Position numbers and translations under genes: made by a program
IMG/VR virus record: IMGVR_UViG_3300043567_001278
Location: 1 to 46,454 of that record
Source of the DNA: a virus
DNA length: 46,454 nucleotides
Strand: one strand, 5' to 3'
The notes under the pieces: model-generated
Told to the model about the DNA's origin: nothing
What the model saw: the letters and a program-made list of their open reading frames with translations, nothing else
The model's database searches: none
Shown here: positions 7,469 to 14,804 of the stretch, one piece after another
Numbering within the stretch: the stretch's first letter is position 1
How the letters are laid out: the number at the start of each line of letters is the position of its first letter

Positions 7469-7697
7469 CATGTTCTGGGGAGTCAATGGAAGATGTGGAA
7501 TAGTCTTCAATGAGATCAAAGGCACCGTTGGCAAGAGTGGCGCTGCCCTCCCAAATTGGCGTGGAACGAACAAGGCGTTCTAGGGTTTCGCTGAGGCTCA
7601 ATCGAGCTTCATGGGCGATGTTGCCAAGATGGGCGTAGGCAGTGTCAGTTAAGCTGAAATGCCGGCCCTTTTTCAGCTCTTTGTTACCGTTTGTCAT
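7455..7697 (-). CDS. Ribbon-helix-helix-like small protein (80 aa)
   Basis: Residues 8-40 (KKGRHFSLTDTAYAHLGNIA, then ARLSLSETLERLVRS) fit a basic strand followed by two helices, as in CopG/Arc ribbon-helix-helix DNA-binding proteins. It may be a small transcription regulator near the divergent control region. I start at 7697 (MTNGNKELKKG) rather than 7724. The C-terminus is acidic and probably disordered. Confidence 0.5.
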   Translation of the reverse strand: MTNGNKELKKGRHFSLTDTAYAHLGNIAHEARLSLSETLERLVRSTPIWEGSATLANGAFDLIEDYSTSSIDSPEHDEAF

Positions 7698-7761
7698 AAA
7701 ACAGGGGGGCAAGCAGGTAGCCAATTGAAAAGCCGATAAGGCCGGCTAGCCAGAGTTCCAT
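7684..7761 (-). CDS. Possible 25-aa membrane micropeptide
   Basis: MELWLAGLIGFSIGYLLAPL plus FYDKR: one membrane span with small residues and a basic end. It would be the first gene of the minus-strand operon and overlaps the next gene by 14 bases. No ribosome-binding site is seen, so this is a plausible but weak call. Confidence 0.35.
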   Translation of the reverse strand: MELWLAGLIGFSIGYLLAPLFYDKR

Positions 7762-7929
7762 GAACGAGAGGCATCGGGAACATGGCCAGACTAGCCATAG
7801 TTTTGAGCCCTGCCAACCGTCCAAGCTATTGTTTTCGCTTATCGTTTATTTCATTTTGCATTGTTTTAGCTTATAGGGCGGCTGCTTCTTGATTTCCTTG
7901 CTACAACGGGAGCGATTCCACCACTTTCC
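7762..7929. promoter_or_regulatory. Divergent control region with 17-bp direct repeat
   Basis: Separates the minus-strand recombination operon from the plus-strand primase gene. Two copies of ATTGTTTTmGCTTATmG (m = C or A) occur at 7828-7844 and 7860-7876, 32 bp apart and on the same helical face. The second contains a TTATAG box. The stretch around them is very AT-rich compared with neighbouring DNA, as expected for promoters. Whether the repeats are operators or tandem promoter boxes cannot be told from sequence. Confidence 0.55.
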
Positions 7930-9966
7930 ATGGCATTCTCCATCCTGGACCACATTGAGAAGCTTGAGCCAAGTGATCATCCAGGAAAATATATCTGCCC
8001 GGCATGCGGCGGCAATGATCTTTCTATCAATGAAAGCAATGGTGCCTATAACTGTTTCAATGATGATTCAGCCAAACATCGCGCTGAAATTCGCAACATT
8101 CTTGCACCATTAGATCGCTGGGAACGTCCTCTTCGTGATGCACGTTCCTACACTTTCTCCTACAAAAATAAGCAAGGCGAAACCACAATCAACGTGCATC
8201 GTGATGATGCCAGTGGCAAGAAAACAATTCGCCAAGCCTATCCTTCGGTACCACAAGGCACGCATCAACGCAAGGCGTACATTGATGAAATAAGAACTAC
8301 TGTTCTTCCCTATCGCTACGACGAAGCCCTCACTGCTTGTCAAGTGACAGGGCTTCCCATTTTCATTGTTGAAGGCGAACTCACCTGCGATAGGCTTTGG
8401 GAAATTGGCCTGCCTTCTGTAACTTTCCTTGGTGGTAGTGGACAGTATCGCGCTAACGGCGACTATTCGCTGTTGTTTCGTGGCAAGAAGATCGTTCTCT
8501 GCCCTGATCGCGATGAGCCCGGCATTGCTCTCATGCGAGAAGTGGCTTCAGACAATCCTGGAGCACAATGGCTTTATGCCGACCCTGATAATTTTGAATG
8601 GGATAGCCTTCCTCAAAATGGCGGCTACGACTTAGCTGACTGGTTAGACGATGGTGCAGACCAAGAGTTGATTCTTTCCTCCATTGTTTCCAAGGATCGC
8701 CATGAAGGCAAGGATGGTCTTCCTTCCTACGAGGAAATCATCGGCAGCTTCGAGCGCATGGTCGGCCTTTATGACAATGATGCTCGTGTGGCTTTCCAGG
8801 CAGCGCAATGGCTAGAAGCTCATGGCGTGAAGATGAGCCAAGCCAATATTGACAAGATGATTGACGAGGCGAAGTCTCGTTTGTTTGGCAAGGAAGAAAT
8901 AGAAACTATTGACGTGCTGCAGCTCATTGATGATGATTCCGTTCGTGAATGGCTGATTGCTGGGATCGTTCCTCTTGGTAGCGTTACGCTTCTTGCCGCG
9001 CAAGGCGGCACTGGCAAAACCAGCTTGGTTTACAACTGGGCTCTTGGCGTTGCCACTGGCTCCTCATGGTCTGGTCGTCGTTGCCTGCCTGGTAAATGCC
9101 TGCTCATCTCTGCTGACGAACCATTGTCAGATACTAAAGAGAAGCTTTCTATCATCGGCTATCAAGAAGCCAACATCAAGCCTGGCATGATTTCCTTCTG
9201 GGAAACCTGGCGTTTTGCTCACATGCAACAGCTTGAGCGTTTCATCAAGAAGCATCGTCCAGTGTTTGTCGTTATCGACTCGCTCACTGCTTGCTTTGCT
9301 GGAATGAATGTTGATCTGATCAAAAGCAATGCGGGCGATTCTCTCTATGCATTGCGCGACATGGCCAATGTCTACAAATGCTCCATCGTCATTCTTCACC
9401 ACTTAAATCGTCAAGGTGGACTTCGTGACAGTTCTAGCTTTGTTGACAATGTGAGCGAAGTGGTGAAGCTCTATCGCCAGGAAGGTAATTACGATCAAAA
9501 TCAGTTCATCTTGGAATGGGTGAAGAGCAGGAGTGGCTTAGCTGGTAAACACGTCTTAAAGCGCAATGCCGTGAATTATGGATGGGATTACGCCGGGCCT
9601 CTAGGCAATTCCATCGCTGAACTTGATCGCGTGGCAAACTATGTGAACATGCGTCCGCATGAGCGTTTCAGTAAGCAGCAGGTGTCACTAGGCACTGGCA
9701 TGAACGAGAATGTCACAACTGGCAAGCTCCTCGAAATGGCACGCCGTCAAGGGCTCATCACCAGCAGCTTCATTGTTGGCCCGCACGATGAACGCACTCG
9801 CATGTACCACTCATGGGACTACCAAGGCCCCGATCTGAATTTCAGTTCTCCCAATGAAGAGCAAAATATTGCTCCCGATCAGGAAGAACTGCCAACAGCT
9901 CCGCCTGTTTCCATGGTTGCCAATGAAAATCTTCCCGAAAAGGAAGATCAGGAAGATTGGTTCTAG
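7930..9966 (+). CDS. DNA primase-helicase (TOPRIM plus RecA-like ATPase)
   Basis: Bifunctional replication protein. Order: an N-terminal zinc-ribbon remnant (C23, C26, C42; CPxC...C), TOPRIM primase core (VEGE at 147-150, CPDRDEPG with D193 and D195), then a RecA/AAA_25-like helicase core with Walker A AAQGGTGKT (356-364) and Walker B VFVVID (445-450) and a following HHLNRQGG sensor-like motif. A winged-helix-like region follows at about 590-635. The C-terminus is acidic and ends in EDQEDWF, like the T7 gp4 tail that contacts DNA polymerase. No fourth zinc ligand is obvious. It is the first plus-strand gene after the divergent region. Confidence 0.88.
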   Translation: MAFSILDHIEKLEPSDHPGKYICPACGGNDLSINESNGAYNCFNDDSAKHRAEIRNILAPLDRWERPLRDARSYTFSYKNKQGETTINVHRDDASGKKTIRQAYPSVPQGTHQRKAYIDEIRTTVLPYRYDEALTACQVTGLPIFIVEGELTCDRLWEIGLPSVTFLGGSGQYRANGDYSLLFRGKKIVLCPDRDEPGIALMREVASDNPGAQWLYADPDNFEWDSLPQNGGYDLADWLDDGADQELILSSIVSKDRHEGKDGLPSYEEIIGSFERMVGLYDNDARVAFQAAQWLEAHGVKMSQANIDKMIDEAKSRLFGKEEIETIDVLQLIDDDSVREWLIAGIVPLGSVTLLAAQGGTGKTSLVYNWALGVATGSSWSGRRCLPGKCLLISADEPLSDTKEKLSIIGYQEANIKPGMISFWETWRFAHMQQLERFIKKHRPVFVVIDSLTACFAGMNVDLIKSNAGDSLYALRDMANVYKCSIVILHHLNRQGGLRDSSSFVDNVSEVVKLYRQEGNYDQNQFILEWVKSRSGLAGKHVLKRNAVNYGWDYAGPLGNSIAELDRVANYVNMRPHERFSKQQVSLGTGMNENVTTGKLLEMARRQGLITSSFIVGPHDERTRMYHSWDYQGPDLNFSSPNEEQNIAPDQEELPTAPPVSMVANENLPEKEDQEDWF

Positions 9967-10098
9967 CTCTCTCGCAATAGGAGGGAGGCTCTATTGCTAG
10001 CCTCCCCGCTGCTTACCGTCGCGAGCAGCTTGAATAGTCTAGCTTTTTCAGCAAGCGATAGTTTTCAATTACCATGAAAATTCCATCGCAATGAAAAA

Positions 10099-10236
10099 GT
10101 GAAAATTATTTGGGACAACAGTGAGAGCGCGGCGCTTGTGGCGCCGCTTTCGCCTGAAGCACAAAAGAAGCTTGTTGAACTTGCAGAAGACTGGTTCAAG
10201 GCTCAACCAGATTTTGAAGATGACGATGAAGAATGA
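10099..10236 (+). CDS. Small acidic protein (45 aa), GTG start
   Basis: Reads MKIIWDNSESAALVAPLSPE, then a helix and an acidic end DFEDDDEE. The upstream ATGs are followed by stops within a few codons, so GTG at 10099 is the only reasonable start. It ends five bases before a clear terminator, which supports it as a real transcribed gene. Function unknown. Confidence 0.6.
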   Translation: MKIIWDNSESAALVAPLSPEAQKKLVELAEDWFKAQPDFEDDDEE

Positions 10237-10240
10237 AAAA

Positions 10241-10259
10241 GGGGCCATCAGGCCCCTTT
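10241..10259. terminator. Bidirectional terminator hairpin
   Basis: GGGGCC-ATCA-GGCCCC with A5 before and TTTG after. It stands between convergent genes (10236 plus and 10261 minus) and can serve both directions. Confidence 0.75.
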
Positions 10260-10260
10260 G

Positions 10261-10419
10261 CTATTTGCGCTTACCTTTGAAGCTTTGAGTGTCTATCAGC
10301 TTTTTGAATTCCTCTTCTTCTTTGCCTTTACCATAAAGCCAAGCTCTAGTGCTCTGTCCAGGCTTCGGACCATTCGGTGGCAGCTTGACGATTTTGTAAT
10401 CCTTGAATTCTTCGTTCAT
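10261..10419 (-). CDS. Small basic protein (52 aa)
   Basis: Reads MNEEFKDYKIVKLPPNGPKP and ends KKLIDTQSFKGKRK. Strand-then-helix with a very basic tail, consistent with nucleic-acid contact, though no family is recognised. It ends at the shared terminator. Its first 74 bases overlap the end of the next gene in another frame, so one of the two could be spurious; this one has the better codon pattern. Confidence 0.55.
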   Translation of the reverse strand: MNEEFKDYKIVKLPPNGPKPGQSTRAWLYGKGKEEEEFKKLIDTQSFKGKRK

Positions 10420-10624
10420 AGTTCAATTGACGACAGAGCGGGCAGTGAAGCTGAGGGATGAGACGAGGGTCGCTGTATTTGTGCTTGACCAGCCATTCAG
10501 TGATGGCTTCCTTGTCCATGGGAAAAGCGGATGAGGCAATGCCATCATGGCGCCGACCAGTTCCATCTCCATTTGCCTTGTGCCAGAACAAGAAGCTGCA
10601 TAAACCCGCTTGATTTTGGCTCAA
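10346..10624 (-). CDS. Hypothetical protein (92 aa), uncertain
   Basis: The middle (ITEWLVKHKYSDPRLIPQLHCPLCRQ) looks protein-like and has a CPLC knuckle, possibly half of a zinc site. The last 25 residues overlap the 52-aa gene in a different frame and look random, and an internal start at 10519 is possible. I keep it because no better gene explains this strand. Confidence 0.4.
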   Translation of the reverse strand: MSQNQAGLCSFLFWHKANGDGTGRRHDGIASSAFPMDKEAITEWLVKHKYSDPRLIPQLHCPLCRQLNYERRIQGLQNRQAATEWSEAWTEH

Positions 10625-10718
10625 ACTCCCTTTACCCTCACCACAGGTCTAGCCAAGTGTCGCAAGCCCATCAGCGATGGCTCCTTAGCGCATAGGCATG
10701 GCCAGCTAGGGCTAGCGT

Positions 10719-10862
10719 AGCCCTCAAGGGCGGAGCGTTCATTCATAAGGCCAAGATCACCTATCAAAAACGATCAAAGCCCAACGATGCCTAAAACCTC
10801 CGCAATGCCGCTCTAGCCAGAGTGGAGCCCCCAAGGGCGAAACGTTCATTGCATAAGGCAAA
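10719..10862 (+). repeat. Imperfect direct repeat in a gene-free stretch
   Basis: The stretch 10625-10917 has no convincing gene. It carries two copies, 107 bp apart, of a 37-bp sequence of the form AGCCCyCAAGGGCGrArCGTT followed by CATTnCATAAGGCmAA, starting at 10719 and 10826. Each contains a CCyCAAGGG near-palindrome. Repeats just upstream of the start of a long plus-strand operon suggest an operator or 5' leader element. Confidence 0.55.
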
Positions 10863-10917
10863 CAAGCCTTCATTGAACAAAACTCTCTTTAGTATTGCGA
10901 AGGAATTTCTCCTAACA

Positions 10918-11157
10918 ATGCTTAACGCTCCACGAGCAGTTGATCACTTGCCTCTGCTTGAACATAACGGCACTGAAATCTTGCCAATTGTTCACTATGG
11001 ATTTTCTTCTCCTAAGAAAGGGCCGCAACCAGCGGCCCGTACGCTTTACGGAGCACGGGATAACAATGGAGAGCGCCATTGGCGCTCTAGCCTGCATGAA
11101 ATTGAAAAGCTAATTGATAGCGGCTTTACCATTGAGCAGGAGGAGAACGATGCCTGA
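10918..11157 (+). CDS. Hypothetical protein (79 aa)
   Basis: Starts MLNAPRAVDHLPLLEHNGTE and ends in an acidic helix (EIEKLIDSGFTIEQEENDA). I chose 10918 over 10822 because the longer form begins inside the direct repeat and has unlikely sequence. Its last bases contain the ribosome-binding site of the next gene. Function unknown. Confidence 0.6.
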   Translation: MLNAPRAVDHLPLLEHNGTEILPIVHYGFSSPKKGPQPAARTLYGARDNNGERHWRSSLHEIEKLIDSGFTIEQEENDA

Positions 11158-11380
11158 GACAATCAAGAACGAATATTGCGACAGTCCTAAATCTTGCATG
11201 GCCGTAGCTTATCGCCGCGAAACTGGTGATGAGCTAGTACAAGCAGGGTTGGATGCTGCCTATGCGGAAATTATTAGCTCCTTCCATGGAGAAATGGAGG
11301 AGTTTGTAAGGAAGTATTGCCCTAAACGCTTGGTAGAGCTAGATGCCTTGATGGATCAAGCCTTTTGGCAGTATCATTGA
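11150..11380 (+). CDS. Hypothetical helical protein (76 aa)
   Basis: Starts at 11150 with a strong AGGAGGAG site just upstream. The central sequence TGDELVQAGLDAAYAEIISS and FHGEMEEFVRKYCPKRL predicts a helical bundle. It overlaps the preceding gene by eight bases and ends before a terminator. No family recognised. Confidence 0.65.
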   Translation: MPETIKNEYCDSPKSCMAVAYRRETGDELVQAGLDAAYAEIISSFHGEMEEFVRKYCPKRLVELDALMDQAFWQYH

Positions 11381-11391
11381 TTTTCTGGAAC

Positions 11392-11414
11392 GGGGCGCTT
11401 GGTGCGCCCCTTTT
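11392..11414 (+). terminator. Intrinsic terminator
   Basis: GGGGCGC and GCGCCCC arms with a five-base loop, then TTTTGCT. It closes the 10918-11380 pair; the next gene begins four bases downstream, so this is another terminator placed directly against a start. Confidence 0.75.
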
Positions 11415-11417
11415 GCT

Positions 11418-11594
11418 ATGACCATTTTTCCTGCATCGTCAGAAGAAGAGCTTTCGCAAGAAGAATGGCAAGAGCTATGTAGCTTGAAAAAAGCAATTGA
11501 TGGCTATCCAGCAAGCATGGCCACCGCTCAAATGGAGCGTTTTACTGAACTATTTGTTCGCTCTCTCCATGGAAAAGGAGATACAATTCATTAG
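11418..11594 (+). CDS. Hypothetical protein (58 aa)
   Basis: Reads MTIFPASSEEELSQEEWQEL and ends FTELFVRSLHGKGDTIH. Mostly helical and acidic at the start. The C-terminal ExFTELFVRSLxGKGD pattern looks like small conserved cyanophage proteins, but no function is known. ATG lies only four bases after the upstream terminator, so its promoter must overlap or precede that hairpin. Confidence 0.6.
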   Translation: MTIFPASSEEELSQEEWQELCSLKKAIDGYPASMATAQMERFTELFVRSLHGKGDTIH

Positions 11595-11610
11595 AGAATA
11601 GCGCGACGTA

Positions 11611-12363
11611 ATGGCTAAGCCTGAGATTGATTTTGAGAGCCCAGAACAGGAGCTTCAATACGCTGCTAATGCATTGAAGAAAGCCGGCATCAGTCTTACG
11701 CAATTTGAAGCAGTGCGCGATACAAAAGTGAATGGCGGCACTGGCGCTGCCGGCTATAGCAAAGAAATGCTTGGCCTTAGGCGATGGATGGTACAAGAGC
11801 TGCTTGCTGCCAGAATGAGCAATCGCCAAATTGCAAATGTTTTAAAGCTAAGCAAAGAAACAGTTAATGGAGACCGGCATTTCAATAGGCAGTTATATAC
11901 AGAAGAAATCCTTAAAAACCAAGACGTGCATCGGGCACGTCTCCTAAAGGAGCAGATGGACCTCAAGGACCTGGCGCTCAATAGCTTTGAAAGCAGCAAG
12001 AAGAAACGCACTGTCACCATCATGGAAGGCGATGGTGAAGGCAGCAAGGAGATGGTCAAAATCGAAGAGAGTGCTGGCGATCCATCGTTCCTCAATGTGG
12101 CCAAGAACAGCTTGGTGGAACAGGCGAAGCTGCTTGGCCTTAACGAGCACAAGCCTGTAGAACAGCAGGACACGTCCTACCGTAAATTCCTGCAAGACCT
12201 TTCTTCCACCATTGCAAAGGAGAAGGAAGCGAAGGCTACGGAAGAACGCCGGGAGAATTCTTTGCCTGCATCGGCCTCGCCAGTATCGTTTGAGACCGAG
12301 CCTGAGAAAGAAGAATGGCCGGAGACCATCCCTTTACAAACAATTAATGAGAACGACTATTGA
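11611..12363 (+). CDS. Putative terminase small subunit
   Basis: Likely recognises phage DNA for packaging. Residues 60-95 (MVQELLAARMSNRQIANVLK and onward) form a helix-turn-helix like that of small terminases. A long helical region follows, then the LNVAKNSLVEQAKLLGLNEH segment, which resembles the conserved oligomerisation motif of many TerS proteins. The acidic C-terminal tail (from about 205) could contact TerL. The large subunit lies 18 kb away on the other strand, unusual for terminase pairs. Alternative: a transcription regulator. Confidence 0.5.
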   Translation: MAKPEIDFESPEQELQYAANALKKAGISLTQFEAVRDTKVNGGTGAAGYSKEMLGLRRWMVQELLAARMSNRQIANVLKLSKETVNGDRHFNRQLYTEEILKNQDVHRARLLKEQMDLKDLALNSFESSKKKRTVTIMEGDGEGSKEMVKIEESAGDPSFLNVAKNSLVEQAKLLGLNEHKPVEQQDTSYRKFLQDLSSTIAKEKEAKATEERRENSLPASASPVSFETEPEKEEWPETIPLQTINENDY

Positions 12364-12408
12364 CAAAGGCCGCTAGCGTGAGCACACTGTCATTGTTGCT
12401 CCCTTCCA

Positions 12409-12843
12409 TTGTCCTCAGATTTTACTTTTTCCACTGCTGAAGCATTTCTGCGTGAAGCTGCTGCAGCAAAGCAGGGCAAGCGTGAAGCCATTTCTGCTTC
12501 CATTGCTCCCCATATCAGCGATCATGCCACTGTAGGCGTGCCTCCCAAGCTTCACGCTGCCATTGAAAGCTTCTTAGAGCACTATGGTGATGAAACCTAC
12601 CGCCAGGTGGCGCTGTACTGCCTAGGGAAGTGGTTTGAAGCCCATACGGACGCAGCAGAGGACTTGTTTGGCATTGGTCAAATGCCAGAAGCAGTGGCGT
12701 GCATGATGGATGCCACTCGCATTTCAGACTCTCTCCATCTTATTTGTGAAGTGGGAAGCTTAGGCGGTGATAAGGATTGGAAAATTATGCTAGAGAAAGA
12801 ACTCTCTCAAGCCATTCTTGAACACATCGAGGAAGACTTATGA
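12409..12843 (+). CDS. Hypothetical helical protein (144 aa), TTG start
   Basis: Helical throughout, with PPKLHAAIESFLEHYGDETY, YCLGKWFEAHTDAAEDLFG and a C-terminal ELSQAILEHIEEDL. The first usable codon is TTG at 12409 with no ribosome-binding site. Its stop overlaps the next ATG by four bases. Function unknown. Confidence 0.6.
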   Translation: MSSDFTFSTAEAFLREAAAAKQGKREAISASIAPHISDHATVGVPPKLHAAIESFLEHYGDETYRQVALYCLGKWFEAHTDAAEDLFGIGQMPEAVACMMDATRISDSLHLICEVGSLGGDKDWKIMLEKELSQAILEHIEEDL

Positions 12844-12998
12844 CTCCTTGCCGTACTTTCAAAATCACCACTTCCGAAGGCAAAACTATTGCTCTAGGCG
12901 CCATTTCTCCTAAACAAGCTGAACATTTTATGCTTGCAATGCGTCCTGACATTAAGATTGCCATGATTGAAGAAATTAAGCCTCTTCCTGAACAATGA
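12840..12998 (+). CDS. Hypothetical protein (52 aa)
   Basis: MTPCRTFKITTSEGKTIALG then a helix-strand end (MIEEIKPLPEQ). Compact alpha/beta micro-protein. Coupled on both sides: ATGA overlap with the upstream gene and ATGA overlap with the downstream gene. Unknown role. Confidence 0.6.
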   Translation: MTPCRTFKITTSEGKTIALGAISPKQAEHFMLAMRPDIKIAMIEEIKPLPEQ

Positions 12999-13162
12999 AC
13001 GATTTCATCGGCATTATTTGCAGCAGCGACTGGGGAGCAATGTGGTTAGGACCACTTTCAATTAGCTGGCAGAACAGTATGGGTTCTGAAGCATTGCTTC
13101 CTCGTCGCACATGGGGCAACACGCTTGTTATCTTCAAAAACCGTGAATTCCTTTTCCATTGA
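12995..13162 (+). CDS. Hypothetical protein (55 aa)
   Basis: MNDFIGIICSSDWGAMWLGP then RTWGNTLVIFKNREFLFH. Trp-rich, strand-rich peptide with no charged helix. It starts by four-base overlap with the previous gene. The C-terminal VIFKNREFLFH strand pattern suggests a small barrel. No function known. Confidence 0.55.
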   Translation: MNDFIGIICSSDWGAMWLGPLSISWQNSMGSEALLPRRTWGNTLVIFKNREFLFH

Positions 13163-13168
13163 TTCTTC

Positions 13169-13609
13169 ATGGACACCCATCAGCCTTCCTTCATTGTTGA
13201 AGGCACACCACTAGCACCCACGGTTCACATTGTGCTTCCTCCTGAGCTTCAAGAAGATGCCAAAGCTTTAGCGGCAGAAAACATTCATCCTGCATGGAAC
13301 AAGGCTCAGCGTCGTGGACGCCATTTTGTTATCACGACCAATTCGCTAGACGATCTTTCTGAACTGGCGGACTATGCGCGAGTGGGCATTGAAGAGCCAG
13401 AGCCTGGCCTTTCCAAAAGGAAGCGCCAAGCCTTGCAAATCTTGCTTGATCGCACCAATAGGCACGTCGTGCTAGAGCCCATGGGCGCATGCCACTGCAT
13501 TGCCACCAAATGGCGGGACAGACCTCTGCCAAGTCACAAGGCGGCTTATCGCACCACGCTTGAACTCAGGGAAAAAGCAGGCTCTGTTAAGTATTGTTAC
13601 AACGCTTGA
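13169..13609 (+). CDS. Hypothetical protein (146 aa)
   Basis: An alpha/beta protein: VHIVLPPELQEDAKALAAEN, then RGRHFVITTNSLDDLSELAD, then a helix-turn-helix-like KRKRQALQILLDRT and a Cys-containing C-terminus (MGACHCIATKWRDRPL). The last part could contact nucleic acid, but no family is recognised. It ends before a terminator. Confidence 0.6.
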   Translation: MDTHQPSFIVEGTPLAPTVHIVLPPELQEDAKALAAENIHPAWNKAQRRGRHFVITTNSLDDLSELADYARVGIEEPEPGLSKRKRQALQILLDRTNRHVVLEPMGACHCIATKWRDRPLPSHKAAYRTTLELREKAGSVKYCYNA

Positions 13610-13636
13610 CTCGGTCTGCTGAAGGCGGCATACTAC

Positions 13637-13675
13637 AGGGCATGCGGGCGAGAGCTTGCATGCCCTTTCTCTTTA
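13637..13675 (+). terminator. Intrinsic terminator
   Basis: AGGGCATGC and GCATGCCCT form a nine-base-pair stem with a 12-base loop, followed by TTCTCTTT. The next ATG is six bases beyond. Confidence 0.75.
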
Positions 13676-13680
13676 AAGCA

Positions 13681-14010
13681 ATGACTGCAAAGTTTTATCA
13701 TTGGGGAGAGAAGCTTTCAGCCTTCACTTCTGACAATCGCTTGGTAATGAGCTTCGGCTCTCCCATTGCTAGCGTGCCTATCACAGTGAAAGAGCTTCAA
13801 GAATTTGTTTGCACATTAGAGCAGGCAATTGACGATGAGCCGAATGTTAAGCAGCGCATTGCGCTCGGTTCTATCAAGCACATTTTTCAGGCCTCTCTAA
13901 AGCAAGCACAAAAGGATCATGAACAGATTGTCGAAGAAACTCCTACTGGCGCAAATCTGGAAGAATATATGCTTTCTTACTCGCGTGCCATCAAAGAAGG
14001 AGCTTTCTGA
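13681..14010 (+). CDS. Hypothetical protein (109 aa)
   Basis: Start taken at 13681 (MTAKFYHWGEKLSAFTSDNR), directly after the terminator; the longer frame would read through that hairpin. Strand-rich N-terminus, then helices (VKELQEFVCTLEQAIDDEPN, IKHIFQASLKQAQKDHEQIV). No family recognised. Confidence 0.6.
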   Translation: MTAKFYHWGEKLSAFTSDNRLVMSFGSPIASVPITVKELQEFVCTLEQAIDDEPNVKQRIALGSIKHIFQASLKQAQKDHEQIVEETPTGANLEEYMLSYSRAIKEGAF

Positions 14011-14012
14011 TT

Positions 14013-14186
14013 ATGGCCTTCTTTACTGATGGTGATTACGACAACGATCCTGAGCTTGACTGGGAACGCCCCCAACGTTTGAACAGACAGTTAAGTCTCC
14101 ATCAATTGGAGGGTCGTTTAGAGCTATGGAAACAAAAGCATGAGCTTTTGTGCCTTAAACTTTACCGTGCTGCCACTGGCATTTAA
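14013..14186 (+). CDS. Hypothetical protein (57 aa)
   Basis: Acidic N-terminus MAFFTDGDYDNDPELDWERP then a basic amphipathic helix LNRQLSLHQLEGRLELWKQK. Likely a short coiled coil. Two bases from its neighbours on each side, so clearly within the operon. Unknown role. Confidence 0.55.
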   Translation: MAFFTDGDYDNDPELDWERPQRLNRQLSLHQLEGRLELWKQKHELLCLKLYRAATGI

Positions 14187-14188
14187 TC

Positions 14189-14380
14189 ATGAACAAATTC
14201 ACCAAACTTCAGCAAATGATTGCAGAAGCCATGGAAGATGACATTCTTCCTGATGATCCGCAAGTGATTGCAGTGATTGATGTCATGGCAGAATGGTTTG
14301 AACTTGTGCTTGAAGACATGGGCCTTGAGCCTGCTTCTATTCCAGCTTTGCTGCGTTGGCAGTATTTGCATATCAATTGA
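14189..14380 (+). CDS. Hypothetical acidic helical protein (63 aa)
   Basis: MNKFTKLQQMIAEAMEDDIL then AEWFELVLEDMGLEPASIPA. Two or three helices with high Asp/Glu content. No known family. Operon position between 14013 and 14451. Confidence 0.55.
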   Translation: MNKFTKLQQMIAEAMEDDILPDDPQVIAVIDVMAEWFELVLEDMGLEPASIPALLRWQYLHIN

Positions 14381-14450
14381 ACGACACAAGTGATTTGCTC
14401 TAATCACTTGGTAAGTGACCATGCAAACCAACAAGCTATTGGCATCGAAA

Positions 14451-14804
14451 ATGACTGACAATTATTCTTTTCCCATTACCCCGCCGCCTGAGCTGTTTGC
14501 CGAGTGGCTCGCTGAGGCCAAGCGACTGCACCCTGGAGAGTCAACTGGCTTCATCGCCGGCGAAGTTGCCAGGCTCGCCTACCAAGCCGGCGCAGACACT
14601 GAGCTAGAGGCGTGCTGTGAGTGGTTCAAAGCCGATCCAGAACTTGTCGATGAACTCCGTGCTGCCCGCCGCCCCAAGCCGCCGAGCTTGAAAAAGCAGG
14701 CGCTGGATGAGCCGGATGGAATCGCAGCGGTATTTCGTATGTCTCACGGTGGCGATCTCGTATGCAACAAAATCCGCCGTGCACTGGAGCAACTCGATGA
14801 CTGA
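14451..14804 (+). CDS. PPPEL-family hypothetical protein, tandem copy 1
   Basis: Contains the repeated family pattern ITPPPELFAEWL, then YQAGADTELEACCEWF and RRPKPPSLKKQALDE. The downstream gene carries the same blocks, so the pair arose by tandem duplication. Such proteins are common in Synechococcus phages and their hosts; their role is unknown. The codons are clearly more GC-rich than in neighbouring genes, hinting at acquisition. Start at 14451 (MTDNYSFPITPPPEL) chosen by comparison with copy 2. Confidence 0.7.
   Translation: MTDNYSFPITPPPELFAEWLAEAKRLHPGESTGFIAGEVARLAYQAGADTELEACCEWFKADPELVDELRAARRPKPPSLKKQALDEPDGIAAVFRMSHGGDLVCNKIRRALEQLDD

Noticed and set aside
5355-7697. Recurrent 14-base overlaps between minus-strand genes
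   Set aside because: Three cases (5355-5368, 7455-7468, 7684-7697) share the same length, but each depends on a start I chose, so the pattern may be an artefact.
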